From contig NZ_CP033073.1 of assembly GCF_003675325.1 (NCBI RefSeq), forward strand, positions 2,666,001-2,730,000: 64,000 bases of DNA. The letters run 5' to 3'. Below are positions 18,845-27,012 of the stretch, piece after piece. Within the stretch, counting starts at the first letter, position 1, and each line of letters opens with the position of its first letter. The DNA is from Streptomyces dangxiongensis. GTDB taxonomy: Bacteria; Actinomycetota; Actinomycetes; Streptomycetales; Streptomycetaceae. Position numbers and translations under genes: made by a program. A model generated the notes under the pieces. The model had not been told where the DNA came from. It saw nothing but the letters and a program-made list of their open reading frames with translations, and did no database searches.

Positions 18845-19780
18845 GTGACTGACATCGACAAGACGGCGGGCCCGACGGACACGCCGTCGGCCGGCGCGGA
18901 GGCCGTCAAGGCCATCCCGGTCCGCCACTACGGGCGGTACATCACCGCCGTCATCGCGATCGCGATCCTCGTCGCGATCATCTACGCGTTCGGCCAGGGC
19001 AGGATCAACTGGCACGCGGTACCCGATTACTTCTTCGACGACCGGATCATGACCGGCGTCGGCAAGACCCTCCTGCTGACGGTCCTGTCCATGGTGATCG
19101 GCATCGTCGGCGGCATCGTCCTGGCGGTGATGCGGCTGTCCAAGAACCCGGTGACCTCCTCGATCGCCTGGTTCTACATCTGGTTCTTCCGCGGCACCCC
19201 GGTCCTGGTCCAGCTCTTCCTCTGGTTCAACCTGGGCCTGGTCTTCGAGTACATCAACCTGATGCCGTTCTACAAGGACTACTGGTCGAACTTCATGACG
19301 CCGTTGCTGACGGCGCTGCTCGGCCTGGGTCTGAACGAAGCGGCGTACATGGCCGAGATCTGCCGGGCCGGCCTGCTCGCGGTGGACGAGGGCCAGACCG
19401 AGGCGGCCCACGCCCTCGGCATGAGCCACGGCAGGACGCTGCGCCGGGTGATCATCCCGCAGGCGATGCGCGTGATCGTGCCGCCGACGGGCAACGAAGT
19501 GATCAACATGCTGAAGACGACCTCGCTCGTGGCGGCCGTCCAGTACCCCGAACTGTTCCGTTACGCCCAGGACATCGGCCAGAACTCCGGCGCCCCGGTG
19601 GAGATGTACTTCCTCGCCGCGGCCTGGTACCTGATCATGACGTCGGTCCTGAGCGTCGGCCAGTACTACGTCGAGCGCTACTACGCCCGCGGCTCCAGCC
19701 GCCAACTGCCGCCGACGCCGTGGCAGAAGGTCAGGACGAACATGCTCTCCCTGGGCCGGCCGAAGGGTGGCATGGCATGA
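18845..19780 (+). CDS. Amino acid ABC transporter permease
   Basis: 311 residues. Membrane segments of the HisM/GlnP type start near residue 35, after a hydrophilic start. The EAA loop ([20 protein letters not shown]) that contacts the ATPase is present near residue 200. Start GTG 18845 has GAGAGG upstream. A single permease suggests it works as a homodimer. The stop codon overlaps the start of the ATPase gene (ATGA at 19777-19780). Confidence 0.93.
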   Translation: MTDIDKTAGPTDTPSAGAEAVKAIPVRHYGRYITAVIAIAILVAIIYAFGQGRINWHAVPDYFFDDRIMTGVGKTLLLTVLSMVIGIVGGIVLAVMRLSKNPVTSSIAWFYIWFFRGTPVLVQLFLWFNLGLVFEYINLMPFYKDYWSNFMTPLLTALLGLGLNEAAYMAEICRAGLLAVDEGQTEAAHALGMSHGRTLRRVIIPQAMRVIVPPTGNEVINMLKTTSLVAAVQYPELFRYAQDIGQNSGAPVEMYFLAAAWYLIMTSVLSVGQYYVERYYARGSSRQLPPTPWQKVRTNMLSLGRPKGGMA

Positions 19781-20583
19781 CCGACAAGCTGAGCACGACG
19801 AAGGACACCCCGGCCGAGGGGACCGTCCCGATGGTGAGGGCGGAGGGCGTCCACAAGTCCTTCGGCCACGTGGAGGTGCTCAAGGGCATCGACCTGGAGG
19901 TGAAGCCGGGCGAGGTGTTCTGCCTCATCGGCCCCTCCGGCTCCGGCAAGTCGACCTTCCTGCGGTGCATCAACCACCTGGAGAAGATCAACGCCGGGCG
20001 GCTGTACGTCGACGGCGAGCTGGTCGGCTACCGCCAGCAGGGCGAGAAGCTGTACGAGCTGCGCGACCGCGAGGTCGCCATGAAGCGCCGGGACATCGGC
20101 ATGGTCTTCCAGCGCTTCAACCTGTTCCCGCACATGACGGCCCTGGACAACGTCATGGAGGCGCCGGTGCAGGTGCGCGGCGCCGGCAGGACGCAGGCCC
20201 GGGAGCGGGCCGTGCAGCTTCTGGAGCGCGTGGGTCTGGCCGACCGGGCCGGGCACTACCCCTCGCAGCTCTCCGGCGGCCAGCAGCAGCGCGTGGCGAT
20301 CGCCCGGGCGCTGGCGATGGACCCGAAGCTGATGCTGTTCGACGAGCCGACCTCGGCCCTGGACCCGGAGCTGGTCGGTGACGTCCTGGACGTCATGCGG
20401 GACCTCGCCGAGTCCGGCATGACCATGGTGGTCGTCACCCACGAGATGGGCTTCGCCCGCGAGGTGGGCGACAGCCTGGTGTTCATGGACGACGGTGTGG
20501 TGGTCGAATCCGGCCATCCGCGGGACGTCCTGACGAACCCGCAGCACGAGCGGACGCAGTCCTTCCTGTCGAAGGTGCTGTAG
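19777..20583 (+). CDS. Amino acid ABC transporter ATP-binding protein
   Basis: 268 residues. Walker A is GPSGSGKST, the signature LSGGQQQR, and Walker [13 protein letters not shown] with the switch His in VVTHEMG. It is a GlnQ/HisP-type ATPase that powers uptake with the preceding permease and lipoprotein. It overlaps the permease gene by four bases, and a strong hairpin follows its stop. Confidence 0.95.
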   Translation: MTDKLSTTKDTPAEGTVPMVRAEGVHKSFGHVEVLKGIDLEVKPGEVFCLIGPSGSGKSTFLRCINHLEKINAGRLYVDGELVGYRQQGEKLYELRDREVAMKRRDIGMVFQRFNLFPHMTALDNVMEAPVQVRGAGRTQARERAVQLLERVGLADRAGHYPSQLSGGQQQRVAIARALAMDPKLMLFDEPTSALDPELVGDVLDVMRDLAESGMTMVVVTHEMGFAREVGDSLVFMDDGVVVESGHPRDVLTNPQHERTQSFLSKVL

Positions 20584-20590
20584 ACACGCG

Positions 20591-20630
20591 GGAGAGGGGC
20601 GGTACGGCCACGGCCGTACCGCCCCTCTCC
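20591..20630 (+). terminator. Terminator of the amino acid ABC operon
   Basis: A perfect 19-bp inverted repeat (20591-20609 with 20612-20630) with a 2-nt loop starts seven bases after the ATPase stop codon. Confidence 0.85.
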
Positions 20631-20644
20631 TCCTGTACAGCCGC

Positions 20645-20711
20645 GGCAGCGCCCCAGGCATCACCGGCCGGCTGTCACGGCAGCGCCCACGGGGTCACCG
20701 GCCGGCCGTCA
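20645..20711. repeat. Imperfect tandem duplication next to the methyltransferase gene
   Basis: Two imperfect copies of a roughly 32-bp unit (GGCAGCGCCC, then TCACCGGCCGGC, then GTCAC) lie head to tail, the second running into the 3' end of the methyltransferase gene. It looks like a small local duplication. Confidence 0.5.
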
Positions 20712-21467
20712 CTTCAGCGCCAGCAGCAGGGTGTCCGAGGGGGAGCACCACACCGGGCGGACCTCGGCGAACCCCTTCTCGCGCAGCACGCGCGCGTGCC
20801 AGGCGGCCGAGGGGGTGTCCCCGTCCGCGTGCTCGCCGTAGATGGCGAAGCGGCGGGCGGTCGGTTCGGCGAGGACCGGGTCCGCGGCCGCGAGCCGCCA
20901 CCACTCGGCCCAGTCCAGGGTGCCGTCCTGCCTGGCCTGATCCATGCGGGCGTGGCGCTGGGCGCGCTCGGCCGCGTTGATCCGGGCCGTGCTGTCGTCG
21001 ACCATGTGGTCCGCGTTCATGAGGACGCCGCCGTCGCGGACCAGCTCCGCGACCTGACCGTAGAGGGCCGTGAGGGGTTCACTGTGCAGCCAGTGCAGGG
21101 CCGTCGCGGTCAACACGGCGTCGTAGGAGTCGTACGGCAGCCGCGCCGGCCAGTCTGGGTCCGACAGGTCGGCGGTGACGAGGCGGACGCGGTCGTCGCC
21201 CTCGAAGGTGCCGTGCGCGATCGCGAGCAGCGCCGGGTCGAGGTCGACGCCGGTGCTGGTGGCCTCCGGGAACCGCTGGAGCAGCCGGGCGGTGATGCTG
21301 CCGGTGCCGCACGCGAGGTCGAGCACGCGTGGGGCCGTACCGACCAGCGCCTCGACCATGTCGAGCATGATCCGGAAGCGCTCCTCCCGGTCGGGCATGT
21401 AGCCCTCCTGCTGCCGGTCCCAGCTCTCCTGCCAGGCGGCCCAGTCCGTGCCGGTACCCGTGGTCAT
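20709..21467 (-). CDS. Class I SAM-dependent methyltransferase
   Basis: 252 residues from ATG 21467. Motif I VLDLACGTGSITARLL binds S-adenosylmethionine, STGVDLDPALL is motif II, and DAVLTATALHWL is the motif IV region. The fold is that of small-molecule methyltransferases (trans-aconitate or UbiE-like). The substrate is unknown. It is divergent from the CGNR regulator gene. Confidence 0.85.
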   Translation of the reverse strand: MTTGTGTDWAAWQESWDRQQEGYMPDREERFRIMLDMVEALVGTAPRVLDLACGTGSITARLLQRFPEATSTGVDLDPALLAIAHGTFEGDDRVRLVTADLSDPDWPARLPYDSYDAVLTATALHWLHSEPLTALYGQVAELVRDGGVLMNADHMVDDSTARINAAERAQRHARMDQARQDGTLDWAEWWRLAAADPVLAEPTARRFAIYGEHADGDTPSAAWHARVLREKGFAEVRPVWCSPSDTLLLALK

Positions 21468-21567
21468 GTAACCCAGACTCCCCTCGGTTCGCGTAATACC
21501 CTGGAAGCACGAACGGCTGTTACCCGCCCGCAGACACGACGATAAAGCGCCCTCGTAAGGACTACAA

Positions 21568-22197
21568 GTGGAACTGGCCTATTACTCGGATTACGCCGTA
21601 CGCCTCGTCAACAGCGAGGAGCCGGCCCGGGGCAAGGACTGCCTGACCTCCGTCGAGGCCGTCCGCGATCTCTTCGGCGCCAACGCGTCGGCGGCCCGTC
21701 GCGCCACCGACGCCGACGTCACCCGCTTCCGCTCGGTCCGGGGCCGCCTGCGCTCGGTCTTCGAGGCCGCCGACACCGGCGACGAGACGCTGGCCGTGGA
21801 CCTGCTGAACTCACTGCTGCTGGAGTTCCCGGTCAGCCCCCAGATCTCCGGGCACGACCACCGCGACGAGGACGACCGCCCCCTGTGGCACATGCACCTG
21901 GCCGACCACCCCTCCAACGCCACCGCCGGCTACGCGGCGATCGCCGCGATGGGCCTGGCCTTCCACCTCACCGAGTACGGCGTGGACCGCCTCGGCCTGT
22001 GCCAGGCGGCCCCGTGCCGCAACGCCTACCTCGACACCTCCACGAACCGCTCCCGGCGCTACTGCTCCGACCGCTGCGCGACCCGCGCCAACGTGGCCGC
22101 CTACCGGGCCCGCAAGCGCCTGGAGGCCGACCGGTCGGGCAGCAGGGGCCTCGCCGCCGAGAGCGCCCAGCGCAGCAGCGTCAGCGGCGAGCGCTGA
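21568..22197 (+). CDS. CGNR zinc-finger regulator (ABATE domain)
   Basis: 209 residues from GTG 21568 (AAGGA upstream). The N-terminal ABATE-type domain (RLVNSEEPARGKDCL) is followed by a C-terminal CGNR zinc finger with C-x4-C and YCSDRCATRANVAAYRARK. Such proteins are believed to be DNA-binding stress-response regulators. The 3' end overlaps the convergent sodX gene by 97 bp, so transcription of one could affect the other. Confidence 0.87.
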   Translation: MELAYYSDYAVRLVNSEEPARGKDCLTSVEAVRDLFGANASAARRATDADVTRFRSVRGRLRSVFEAADTGDETLAVDLLNSLLLEFPVSPQISGHDHRDEDDRPLWHMHLADHPSNATAGYAAIAAMGLAFHLTEYGVDRLGLCQAAPCRNAYLDTSTNRSRRYCSDRCATRANVAAYRARKRLEADRSGSRGLAAESAQRSSVSGER

Positions 22198-22535
22198 CCG
22201 GCCCGCAGCGGCCGGAACCGCAGCAGGGCCCTGCCCAGCACGAGGTCCTCCGGGACGACCCCGTAGTCGGTGCTGTCCCCACCCGCGTACGGGTTGTCCC
22301 CGAGCACCCACCAGCCGCCCCCACGCCGTTCCACGGCCCGCTTGACGACCAGCAGGTCCTGCTGGAACGGATGGCGCAGGACCACGACGTCCCCCGGCCC
22401 GACCGCACCCCCGTACCGCACCAGCAGCCGATCCCCGTGGCGCAGCGTGGGCACCATGGACGGGCCGGTCACCTCGGCCAGCCCGAGGGGCACCACGGCC
22501 CTGCCCCGCTCGGTCTCCTGCGACAGCTCCACCAT
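22101..22535 (-). CDS. sodX: Nickel superoxide dismutase maturation protease
   Basis: 144 residues. It belongs to the S26 signal-peptidase fold, with catalytic Ser 26 in GPSMVPTL and Lys 65 in LVVKRAV. SodX removes the SodN leader so that the nickel ligands at the new N-terminus are exposed. I chose ATG 22535 because GGAGG lies upstream; GTG 22580 is longer but has only a weak site. It is divergent from sodN, and its 3' end overlaps the CGNR gene. No membrane anchor is evident at the N-terminus, unlike classical signal peptidases. Confidence 0.88.
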   Translation of the reverse strand: MVELSQETERGRAVVPLGLAEVTGPSMVPTLRHGDRLLVRYGGAVGPGDVVVLRHPFQQDLLVVKRAVERRGGGWWVLGDNPYAGGDSTDYGVVPEDLVLGRALLRFRPLRAGQRSPLTLLRWALSAARPLLPDRSASRRLRAR

Positions 22536-22680
22536 CCCCGGCACCTCCCCGGTCCGTTCCTCCACCGGTCCCAGTCTCACCCTGGACTTTCGTCCTAAGC
22601 CCTAGGGGGCACTCACGAAAACCGGTTCCTCAGGGAGTAATGTCGCACCTGAGAAGACGATCACGAGGAAGGAATGCTCC
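22536..22680. promoter_or_regulatory. Shared sodX/sodN promoter region
   Basis: This short divergent intergenic region holds the start signals of both genes. An inverted element CCTAAGCCCTAGGG lies near 22594-22607. sodN is nickel-induced in Streptomyces, but I cannot assign a specific operator. Confidence 0.4.
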
Positions 22681-23076
22681 ATGCTTTCCCGCCTGTTTGC
22701 CCCCAAGGTCAAGGTCAGCGCCCACTGCGACCTGCCCTGCGGCGTGTACGACCCGGCCCAGGCCCGCATCGAGGCGGAGTCGGTGAAGGCCGTCCAGGAA
22801 AAGATGGCCGGTAACGACGACCCTCACTTCCAGACGCGTGCCACCATCATCAAGGAGCAGCGCGCGGAGCTGGCGAAGCACCACGTCTCCGTTCTCTGGA
22901 GCGACTACTTCAAGGCCCCGCACTTCGAGAAGTACCCGGAGCTGCACCGGCTGGTCAACGACACCCTGAAGGCCCTCTCGGCCGCCAAGGCGTCCACCGA
23001 CCCGGCGACGGGTCAGAAGGCGCTGGACTACATCGCGCAGATCGACAAGATCTTCTGGGAGACCAAGAAGGCTTGA
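22681..23076 (+). CDS. sodN: Nickel-containing superoxide dismutase precursor
   Basis: 131 residues, full length. A 14-residue leader ending in KVSA precedes the nickel hook HCDLPCGVY: His 15, Cys 16 and Cys 20 become the Ni ligands after cleavage by SodX. The enzyme removes superoxide in the cytoplasm. GGAAGGA precedes ATG 22681. The last five codons (ETKKA) and the stop are part of the att site of the mobile element that starts here. The protein sequence is preserved because the element supplies an equivalent 3' end. Confidence 0.97.
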   Translation: MLSRLFAPKVKVSAHCDLPCGVYDPAQARIEAESVKAVQEKMAGNDDPHFQTRATIIKEQRAELAKHHVSVLWSDYFKAPHFEKYPELHRLVNDTLKALSAAKASTDPATGQKALDYIAQIDKIFWETKKA

Positions 23077-23079
23077 TCT
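23058..23079. other. attL (left attachment site in sodN)
   Basis: GGAGACCAAGAAGGC followed by T and TGATCT, covering the last SodN codons and stop. It is paired with 39277-39298. The coding sense (ETKKA, TGA) is retained, with Ala encoded GCT here and GCC in attR. Confidence 0.85.
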
Positions 23080-23083
23080 TTAC

Positions 23084-23699
23084 TCAGGCCCCCTGACCTG
23101 CGGTTTCCTTGATCGCCTGGTCTTGCAGTCCGCACCCGGTCCGCAGTCCGCCGAGAACGGCGTCCATGACGGACCGGGTGCGGTCTTCTTCGCCCGGCCA
23201 GAGGTGGGCGTAGATCCGCAGCGTGATGACTGCGGAGGCGTGGCCGAGGACGAGCTGGACCTGCTTGACGCTCGCTCCGCCGGCGATGAGGGCGGAAGCG
23301 AAGAAGTGGCGCAGGTCGTGAGTCACCATGTGCGGCAGCTCGACGGGCTTGCGGCCCTCGCGCTCGGCGACCTCGCTCTCGGCCGCCTGGAGCGCCCTGC
23401 GGGCGCAGTTCCACTCCGTCTTCCAGCGGCGATAGTTGAGGGGCTCGCCCTCCTCCATCGTGAACAGCCACTCCTTGGAGGGGCGTGCGGCGAGGTGCGT
23501 GAGGAGGGCGTCGGTGACGACCTCGCCGACCGGTACCGTACGCCGGGACTTCGCGGTCTTCGGTGGGCCGATCCTTCCCGACTGGAGGCGCTGCCGCTCG
23601 ACGCGGATGGTGCCAGCCTTGAAGTCGATGTCCGACACCTTGAGGCCGAGCAGCTCGCCTATTCGCAAGCCTGATCCAGCGAGCGTGCGCGTATGTACG
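23084..23699 (-). pseudogene. int: Tyrosine integrase, C-terminal catalytic part (frame-shifted)
   Basis: From about 23699 downward the frame encodes LAGSGLRIGELLGL, THDLRHFFASALIAGG and LGHASAVITLRIYAHLW. These hold the catalytic Arg, the His-x-x-Arg box and the nucleophile Tyr (RIYAHLW) of phage-type integrases. Joining this to the N-terminal part requires a -1 shift near 23690. Compared with relatives, which read ALVLLAAGSGLR here, about ten bases seem deleted. No sensible start exists for this part alone. The last roughly 33 codons lie on a sequence that mimics the sodN terminator. Confidence 0.8.
23130..23183. repeat. Element-borne copy of the sodN terminator hairpin
   Basis: CCGCACCCGGTCC (23130-23142) pairs with GGACCGGGTGCGG (23171-23183). 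The same hairpin, with about 87 percent identity over 54 bp, lies at 39349-39402 at exactly the same distance (51 bp) from attR. It probably terminates sodN after integration, while also being the 3' coding end of int. Confidence 0.75.
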
Positions 23700-24228
23700 G
23701 CGGCATCACGCGGGCCATGGCCTCGACCTGCGCGACCGTGGGTGGGGTGACCTCCTCGTCCTGCATGGGCGGGAGGGTGATCCGGCGGCACGGGCTGGAG
23801 GCGATGACCTTGTCCTCGACGGCCGCGGTCATGACGCGCACGAGGACGTCGTAGACGTTGCGCACGCTGCCGGGACTGAGCTGTTCGGACAGGCTCTTGA
23901 ACAGCACCTGTATGTCATTGCGGCGTATCGCCGCCATGGCGCGGGAGCCCAGCGCCGGGACGAGGTGCAGCCGCAGCGCGTTGTCCGTGATGCGCTCGGC
24001 CGCCTCACCCGCGATGAGCGACTCCTCCCACTTCTCCGTGTATGCCGCGAACGAGAGCCGTCCAGCGCGCGGGTCGACGTACTGGCCCGTGACGATGCTG
24101 GTCGTGACCTCGTCGAGCCAGCGCTGGGCGTCGAGCTTGCGGTCGAAGTGGCGGGCCTGCTCCTTGCCGTCGAGGTCGCGGTAGCGGGCCCGCCATTTGC
24201 CGTTGGGGCGCTTCTGAATGTTGGCCAA
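23659..24228 (-). pseudogene. int: Tyrosine integrase, N-terminal part (frame-shifted)
   Basis: TTG 24228 follows a good ribosome site (GGAGAGG, 4 nt away). The 189-residue product has the AP2-like arm-binding start (MANIQKRPNGKWRARYRDLD), the SAM-like core-binding domain (about 60-160) and the beginning of the catalytic domain (VEAMARVMPPYIRA). It then runs out of frame and stops after RSLDQACE. It lies next to attL, as expected for the integrase of this element. If the break is real, the enzyme is inactive and the element fixed; a sequencing error is the alternative. Confidence 0.82.
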
Positions 24229-24249
24229 GTGGCCTCTCCTTAGGTTCGG

Positions 24250-24753
24250 TTAGCGGTAATAGCCGCCGTCCTCGATGTGCTCCGTGAGGGTGCGGGCGTC
24301 GCGCTCGTCGCCCGTGAGGCGACGGCACTGCTCGTGGATGGCTCGCGAGCTGTCCGGGTGGGCCTGGATGTGTTCCGCGATGGCGGTGACGGCCCGATGC
24401 AGGCGGTCCTGTGCCTCGCGCGTCTCGTAGAACGCCTCTACGGCCTCCTGCACGAGCCGCCGGCCGTTGACGTCGAGCCCCTCCAGGGGCGGGGACATCA
24501 ACTCTTCAAGGGGAAGCTCGAAGACACGGGCGAAGGCTAGGGCCTCGTCGAGGTTGATCCTGCGACGGGGGGTGCCGCTCTCGATACGCCAGACAGCCGT
24601 CTGGTTCATCTTGACGCCGGCCCTGGTCACCCGCTCCGCCAGCTCGGTCGTGCTCCACCCTCTGACCTCACGCTCCAGGGCTACACGCGATGCCACGTTC
24701 CCTTCGCTGTAGAGCAGCGGGACCTCACTGCCCTCGGGCTTGTCGCCAGCCAT
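24250..24753 (-). CDS. XRE-family helix-turn-helix repressor of the element
   Basis: 167 residues from ATG 24753, with GGAGG 4 nt upstream. The HTH domain lies at about 25-85 (GWSTTELAERVTRAGVKMNQ ... RRRINLDEALAFARVF). The C-terminal half is helical with no known domain. It is placed between int and the divergent excisionase-like gene, the usual position of the repressor controlling excision and replication in actinobacterial elements. Its stop is 22 bp upstream of int, so the two are probably co-transcribed. Confidence 0.8.
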   Translation of the reverse strand: MAGDKPEGSEVPLLYSEGNVASRVALEREVRGWSTTELAERVTRAGVKMNQTAVWRIESGTPRRRINLDEALAFARVFELPLEELMSPPLEGLDVNGRRLVQEAVEAFYETREAQDRLHRAVTAIAEHIQAHPDSSRAIHEQCRRLTGDERDARTLTEHIEDGGYYR

Positions 24754-24873
24754 CACACCTCCATCGCAACCATGATTATCCCAATTGAAACACGACCTAC
24801 CCGATTTGGCTAACCGGTGATCGTGAGGTACAACCTATGCATAACGAATCGCCACCTAGCCGAATGGGAATGC
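24754..24873. promoter_or_regulatory. Divergent control region of the element
   Basis: This is an AT-richer segment (for example around CAATTGAAAC at 24782) between the repressor and the excisionase-like gene. It should contain both promoters and repressor sites, but I cannot define an operator with confidence. Confidence 0.4.
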
Positions 24874-25068
24874 ATGCGATACCTGACTACATCCGAGGTC
24901 GCCGAGCGCTACCGCACAGCCGAAAGCACCGTCCGCTACTGGCGCCAGATCAAGAAGGGGCCGCTCGGCATCAAGGTCGGCAAGCGGGTGCTGTATCCCG
25001 AGGCCGAGCTGCTGCGCTACGAGCGCGCGCTGATCGACGGCGGAGACGAGTGGGGCCTGGCCTCATGA
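24874..25068 (+). CDS. Excisionase-like small helix-turn-helix protein
   Basis: 64 residues from ATG 24874. It has a MerR/AlpA-like winged helix (MRYLTTSEVAERYRTAESTV ... GIKVGKRVLYPEAEL), the form of excisionases and Rep-pathway activators in Streptomyces integrative elements. A longer frame starts at GTG 24817 but adds residues that do not fit the family. A strong hairpin follows. Roles in excision or rep activation are inferred from size, fold and position. Confidence 0.75.
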   Translation: MRYLTTSEVAERYRTAESTVRYWRQIKKGPLGIKVGKRVLYPEAELLRYERALIDGGDEWGLAS

Positions 25069-25094
25069 GCCACTGGCAGGTCCGGATACGGCAA

Positions 25095-25124
25095 CGGCCC
25101 TCGGCGTGCCTACGCCGAGGGCCG
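25095..25124 (+). terminator. Hairpin after the excisionase-like gene
   Basis: A perfect 13-bp inverted repeat (25095-25107 with 25112-25124) with a 4-nt loop lies 26 bp after the stop codon. It is probably a terminator or attenuator upstream of the replication gene. Confidence 0.7.
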
Positions 25125-25220
25125 GAGAGTCCCCTGCACGTCGCCCATCCCTGAACGAACGAACGAACTGGTGAGGGGCGGGACCTTGCCCGTCCTGCCC
25201 CTCACGCGAGAGGAACGTCT

Positions 25221-25642
25221 ATGGAGGACTCTACGTCCCCCGCCAGCCCGAACGCATCCCCCAAGGTCGTCTGGCCTGCCACTGCGGTCCCCGGCCAGGG
25301 CATCCCCTGGCACGACGGTGACCAAGCGGAGTCGCGGTCCCCTGCCGCAGACACCCCGGACCAGGCGTCGGAGGGGGCGGACCGGTCCGCCAGCGAAACG
25401 CGGACCAACATTCCGGTCGCGGACCGGATATCAACCGGCGCGGAAGACGCGCAGGTCAGCGGCGTGCGGACCGGACCAAACGACGCGGACCACGCCGGTC
25501 CGGGCGGACCACAGGTCGCCTTGCGCCCGGACCAGTCACCTGGTTCCGGTGGGAGCGGACCGGAAGTCGGGGGCCATACGGAGACTTCCGGTCAGCCGGT
25601 CCCGAGTCCGGTCCCCGAATTCCGGGCGAGCGGACCACGTTG
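25221..25642 (+). pseudogene. N-terminal part of the DUF3631 replication gene (frame-shifted)
   Basis: ATG 25221 has a strong ribosome site (GAGAGG). The frame encodes an acidic, Pro/Gly-rich segment with VVWPATAVPGQGIPW, which resembles the N-terminus of DUF3631 proteins. The frame stays open to 25826, but from about 25640 the downstream protein continues in the -1 frame, where composition becomes protein-like. I therefore read it as one gene broken by a frameshift. A 9-bp stem-loop (25654-25673) sits at the junction, but no slippery heptamer is seen, so programmed shifting is not supported. Confidence 0.6.
25356..25636. repeat. Iteron-like GCGGACC repeat array (possible replication origin)
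   Basis: GCGGACC occurs at 25377, 25400, 25419, 25466, 25485, 25504, 25555 and 25630. CGGACC variants occur at 25357, 25472 and 25528. Four neighbouring intervals are 19, 19, 19 and 23 bp. Because 19 is not a multiple of three, the repeat is not a protein repeat. 25377-25390 is a perfect palindrome (GCGGACCGGTCCGC). The position inside the 5' part of a replication-type gene suggests binding sites for the initiator. Confidence 0.55.
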
Positions 25643-26944
25643 CGGGCAGATGGTGGGGACCAGGGTCCCCACGAGTCTGCAGGGATCGTGGTCCCCGACG
25701 GCGGGTCGGGGACCGGGGACCGGGAAGGCCCGAGCGTCGAGGCGGACGCCGACGGGGCCGCGCTGCTGGATGAGCTGCGGGCGGCGGTCGGCCGGTACGT
25801 GGTGCTGCCGAGCCAGGAGGCGCTGACGGCGGTGACGCTGTGGGTGGCGGCTTCCCATATCCAGCCCGCCCTTCAGCACGCGCCGCGTCTGGCGGTGGTG
25901 GGGCCGACCAAGGGGTGCGGCAAGTCCCGTGTCCTGGACGTGCTCCACGAGACCGTGCACCAGCCGATGATGACGGTGAACACCTCACCGGCGGTGATCT
26001 TCCGTGTCATCGGCAAGAACCCGCCGACGCTGCTGGTGGACGAGGCCGACACCATCTTCGGCCCCAAGGCGGGCGAGAAGGAGGACCTGCGCGGCCTGCT
26101 GAACGCCGGTCACCAGCGCAACCGGCCCGCCTGGCGCATCTCCGGACCGGAGCACAAGCCGACCGCGTTTCCCACCTTCGCGATGGCCGCGCTCGCGGGC
26201 ATCGGCGACCTGCCCGACACGATCATGGACCGGGCGGTCGTCATCCGCATGCAGAAGCGCAAGCCGGGCGAGCGGATCACCTCGTTCCGCTCGCGGTACT
26301 CCGTGCCGGAACTGCACGCGGTGCGCGACCGGCTGGCCGCGTGGCTGAACCCGCTGCGTAGTACCGCTGCGGCCTACGTGCCGAAGATGCCGGTCGAGGA
26401 CCGGGCTGCGGACACCTGGGAGCCGCTGGTCATCGTTGCCGACCTCGCCGGCGGGCACTGGCCCGCGCAGGCCCGGGCGGCCTGCTTGGCAATGACGCGG
26501 CACGAGGTCGTCCAGGATGAGCAGACCAGCCTGAAGACGCGGCTGCTGCGGGACATCCGCCGCGTCTTCGAGCAGGAGGGCAACAAGGAGGCCCTGCGTA
26601 CGCAGGATGTGCTCGCAGCCCTGGTCCAGGACGCCGAGGCGCCGTGGGCGGAGTACGGGACCAAGGGCCTGAACGCCCACCACCTGGCCAACCTGCTGCG
26701 TGACTTCGGCATCAGCCCGGGCAACCAGCGCTTCGAAAACGGCCGCCAGGCCAAGGCGTACGCCCGCAACCAGTTCCTCGACGCCTGGGCCCGCTACTGC
26801 CCCGACCCCGCCCAGACGGTCCCCGCCCCCGGGCACGAGTTCACGCCCGCGCCGCCCGCGCAGGGCAAGCCGCCCGCCTCCCCAACCGGGTCGCTGCCCG
26901 TCGGTCCGCCCGGCGGCATCGCTGGCCCCAAGCGAGCCCTCTGA
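25640..26944 (+). CDS. DUF3631 replication-type P-loop ATPase
   Basis: From the first usable codon this part gives 434 residues. A Walker A motif (VVGPTKGCGKSRVLDVL) and Walker B (TLLVDEADTIF) are followed by arginine-rich segments (DRAVVIRMQKRKPGE) and the DUF3631 C-terminal domain ending near RFENGRQAKAYARNQFLDAW. In Streptomyces elements this family is placed where replication initiators or helicases are found. No good start with a ribosome site exists at 25640 (TTG) or 25688 (GTG), so the true N-terminus probably lies in the other frame from 25221. Confidence 0.75.
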   Translation: MRADGGDQGPHESAGIVVPDGGSGTGDREGPSVEADADGAALLDELRAAVGRYVVLPSQEALTAVTLWVAASHIQPALQHAPRLAVVGPTKGCGKSRVLDVLHETVHQPMMTVNTSPAVIFRVIGKNPPTLLVDEADTIFGPKAGEKEDLRGLLNAGHQRNRPAWRISGPEHKPTAFPTFAMAALAGIGDLPDTIMDRAVVIRMQKRKPGERITSFRSRYSVPELHAVRDRLAAWLNPLRSTAAAYVPKMPVEDRAADTWEPLVIVADLAGGHWPAQARAACLAMTRHEVVQDEQTSLKTRLLRDIRRVFEQEGNKEALRTQDVLAALVQDAEAPWAEYGTKGLNAHHLANLLRDFGISPGNQRFENGRQAKAYARNQFLDAWARYCPDPAQTVPAPGHEFTPAPPAQGKPPASPTGSLPVGPPGGIAGPKRAL

Positions 26945-26978
26945 CCCACCTTCCCCTGGGTCCGTCTCTCTCCGTAAC

Positions 26979-27012
26979 GATCGTCCCCGCGCAGGTCAGC
27001 GCGGGGACGATC
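26979..27012. terminator. Perfect hairpin between the replication and mobilization genes
   Basis: Arms 26979-26992 and 26999-27012 pair perfectly over 14 bp (GATCGTCCCCGCGC) with a 6-nt loop. It can be the replication-gene terminator. Its place 120 bp upstream of mobC also makes it a candidate part of oriT. Confidence 0.65.

Noticed and set aside
23040..23100. tRNA gene as the attachment site
   Set aside because: The repeated sequence is the coding end of sodN; no tRNA fold is present at either end.
24817..24873. Longer start of the excisionase-like gene (GTG 24817)
   Set aside because: The extra 19 residues do not resemble the family and the sequence lies in the divergent control region.
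25281..25640. CRISPR-like array
   Set aside because: The repeats are only 7 bp with no spacer structure and no cas genes; iterons fit better.
25636..25680. Programmed -1 frameshift in the DUF3631 gene
   Set aside because: A hairpin exists at the junction, but no slippery heptamer lies at the right distance, so decay or error is simpler.
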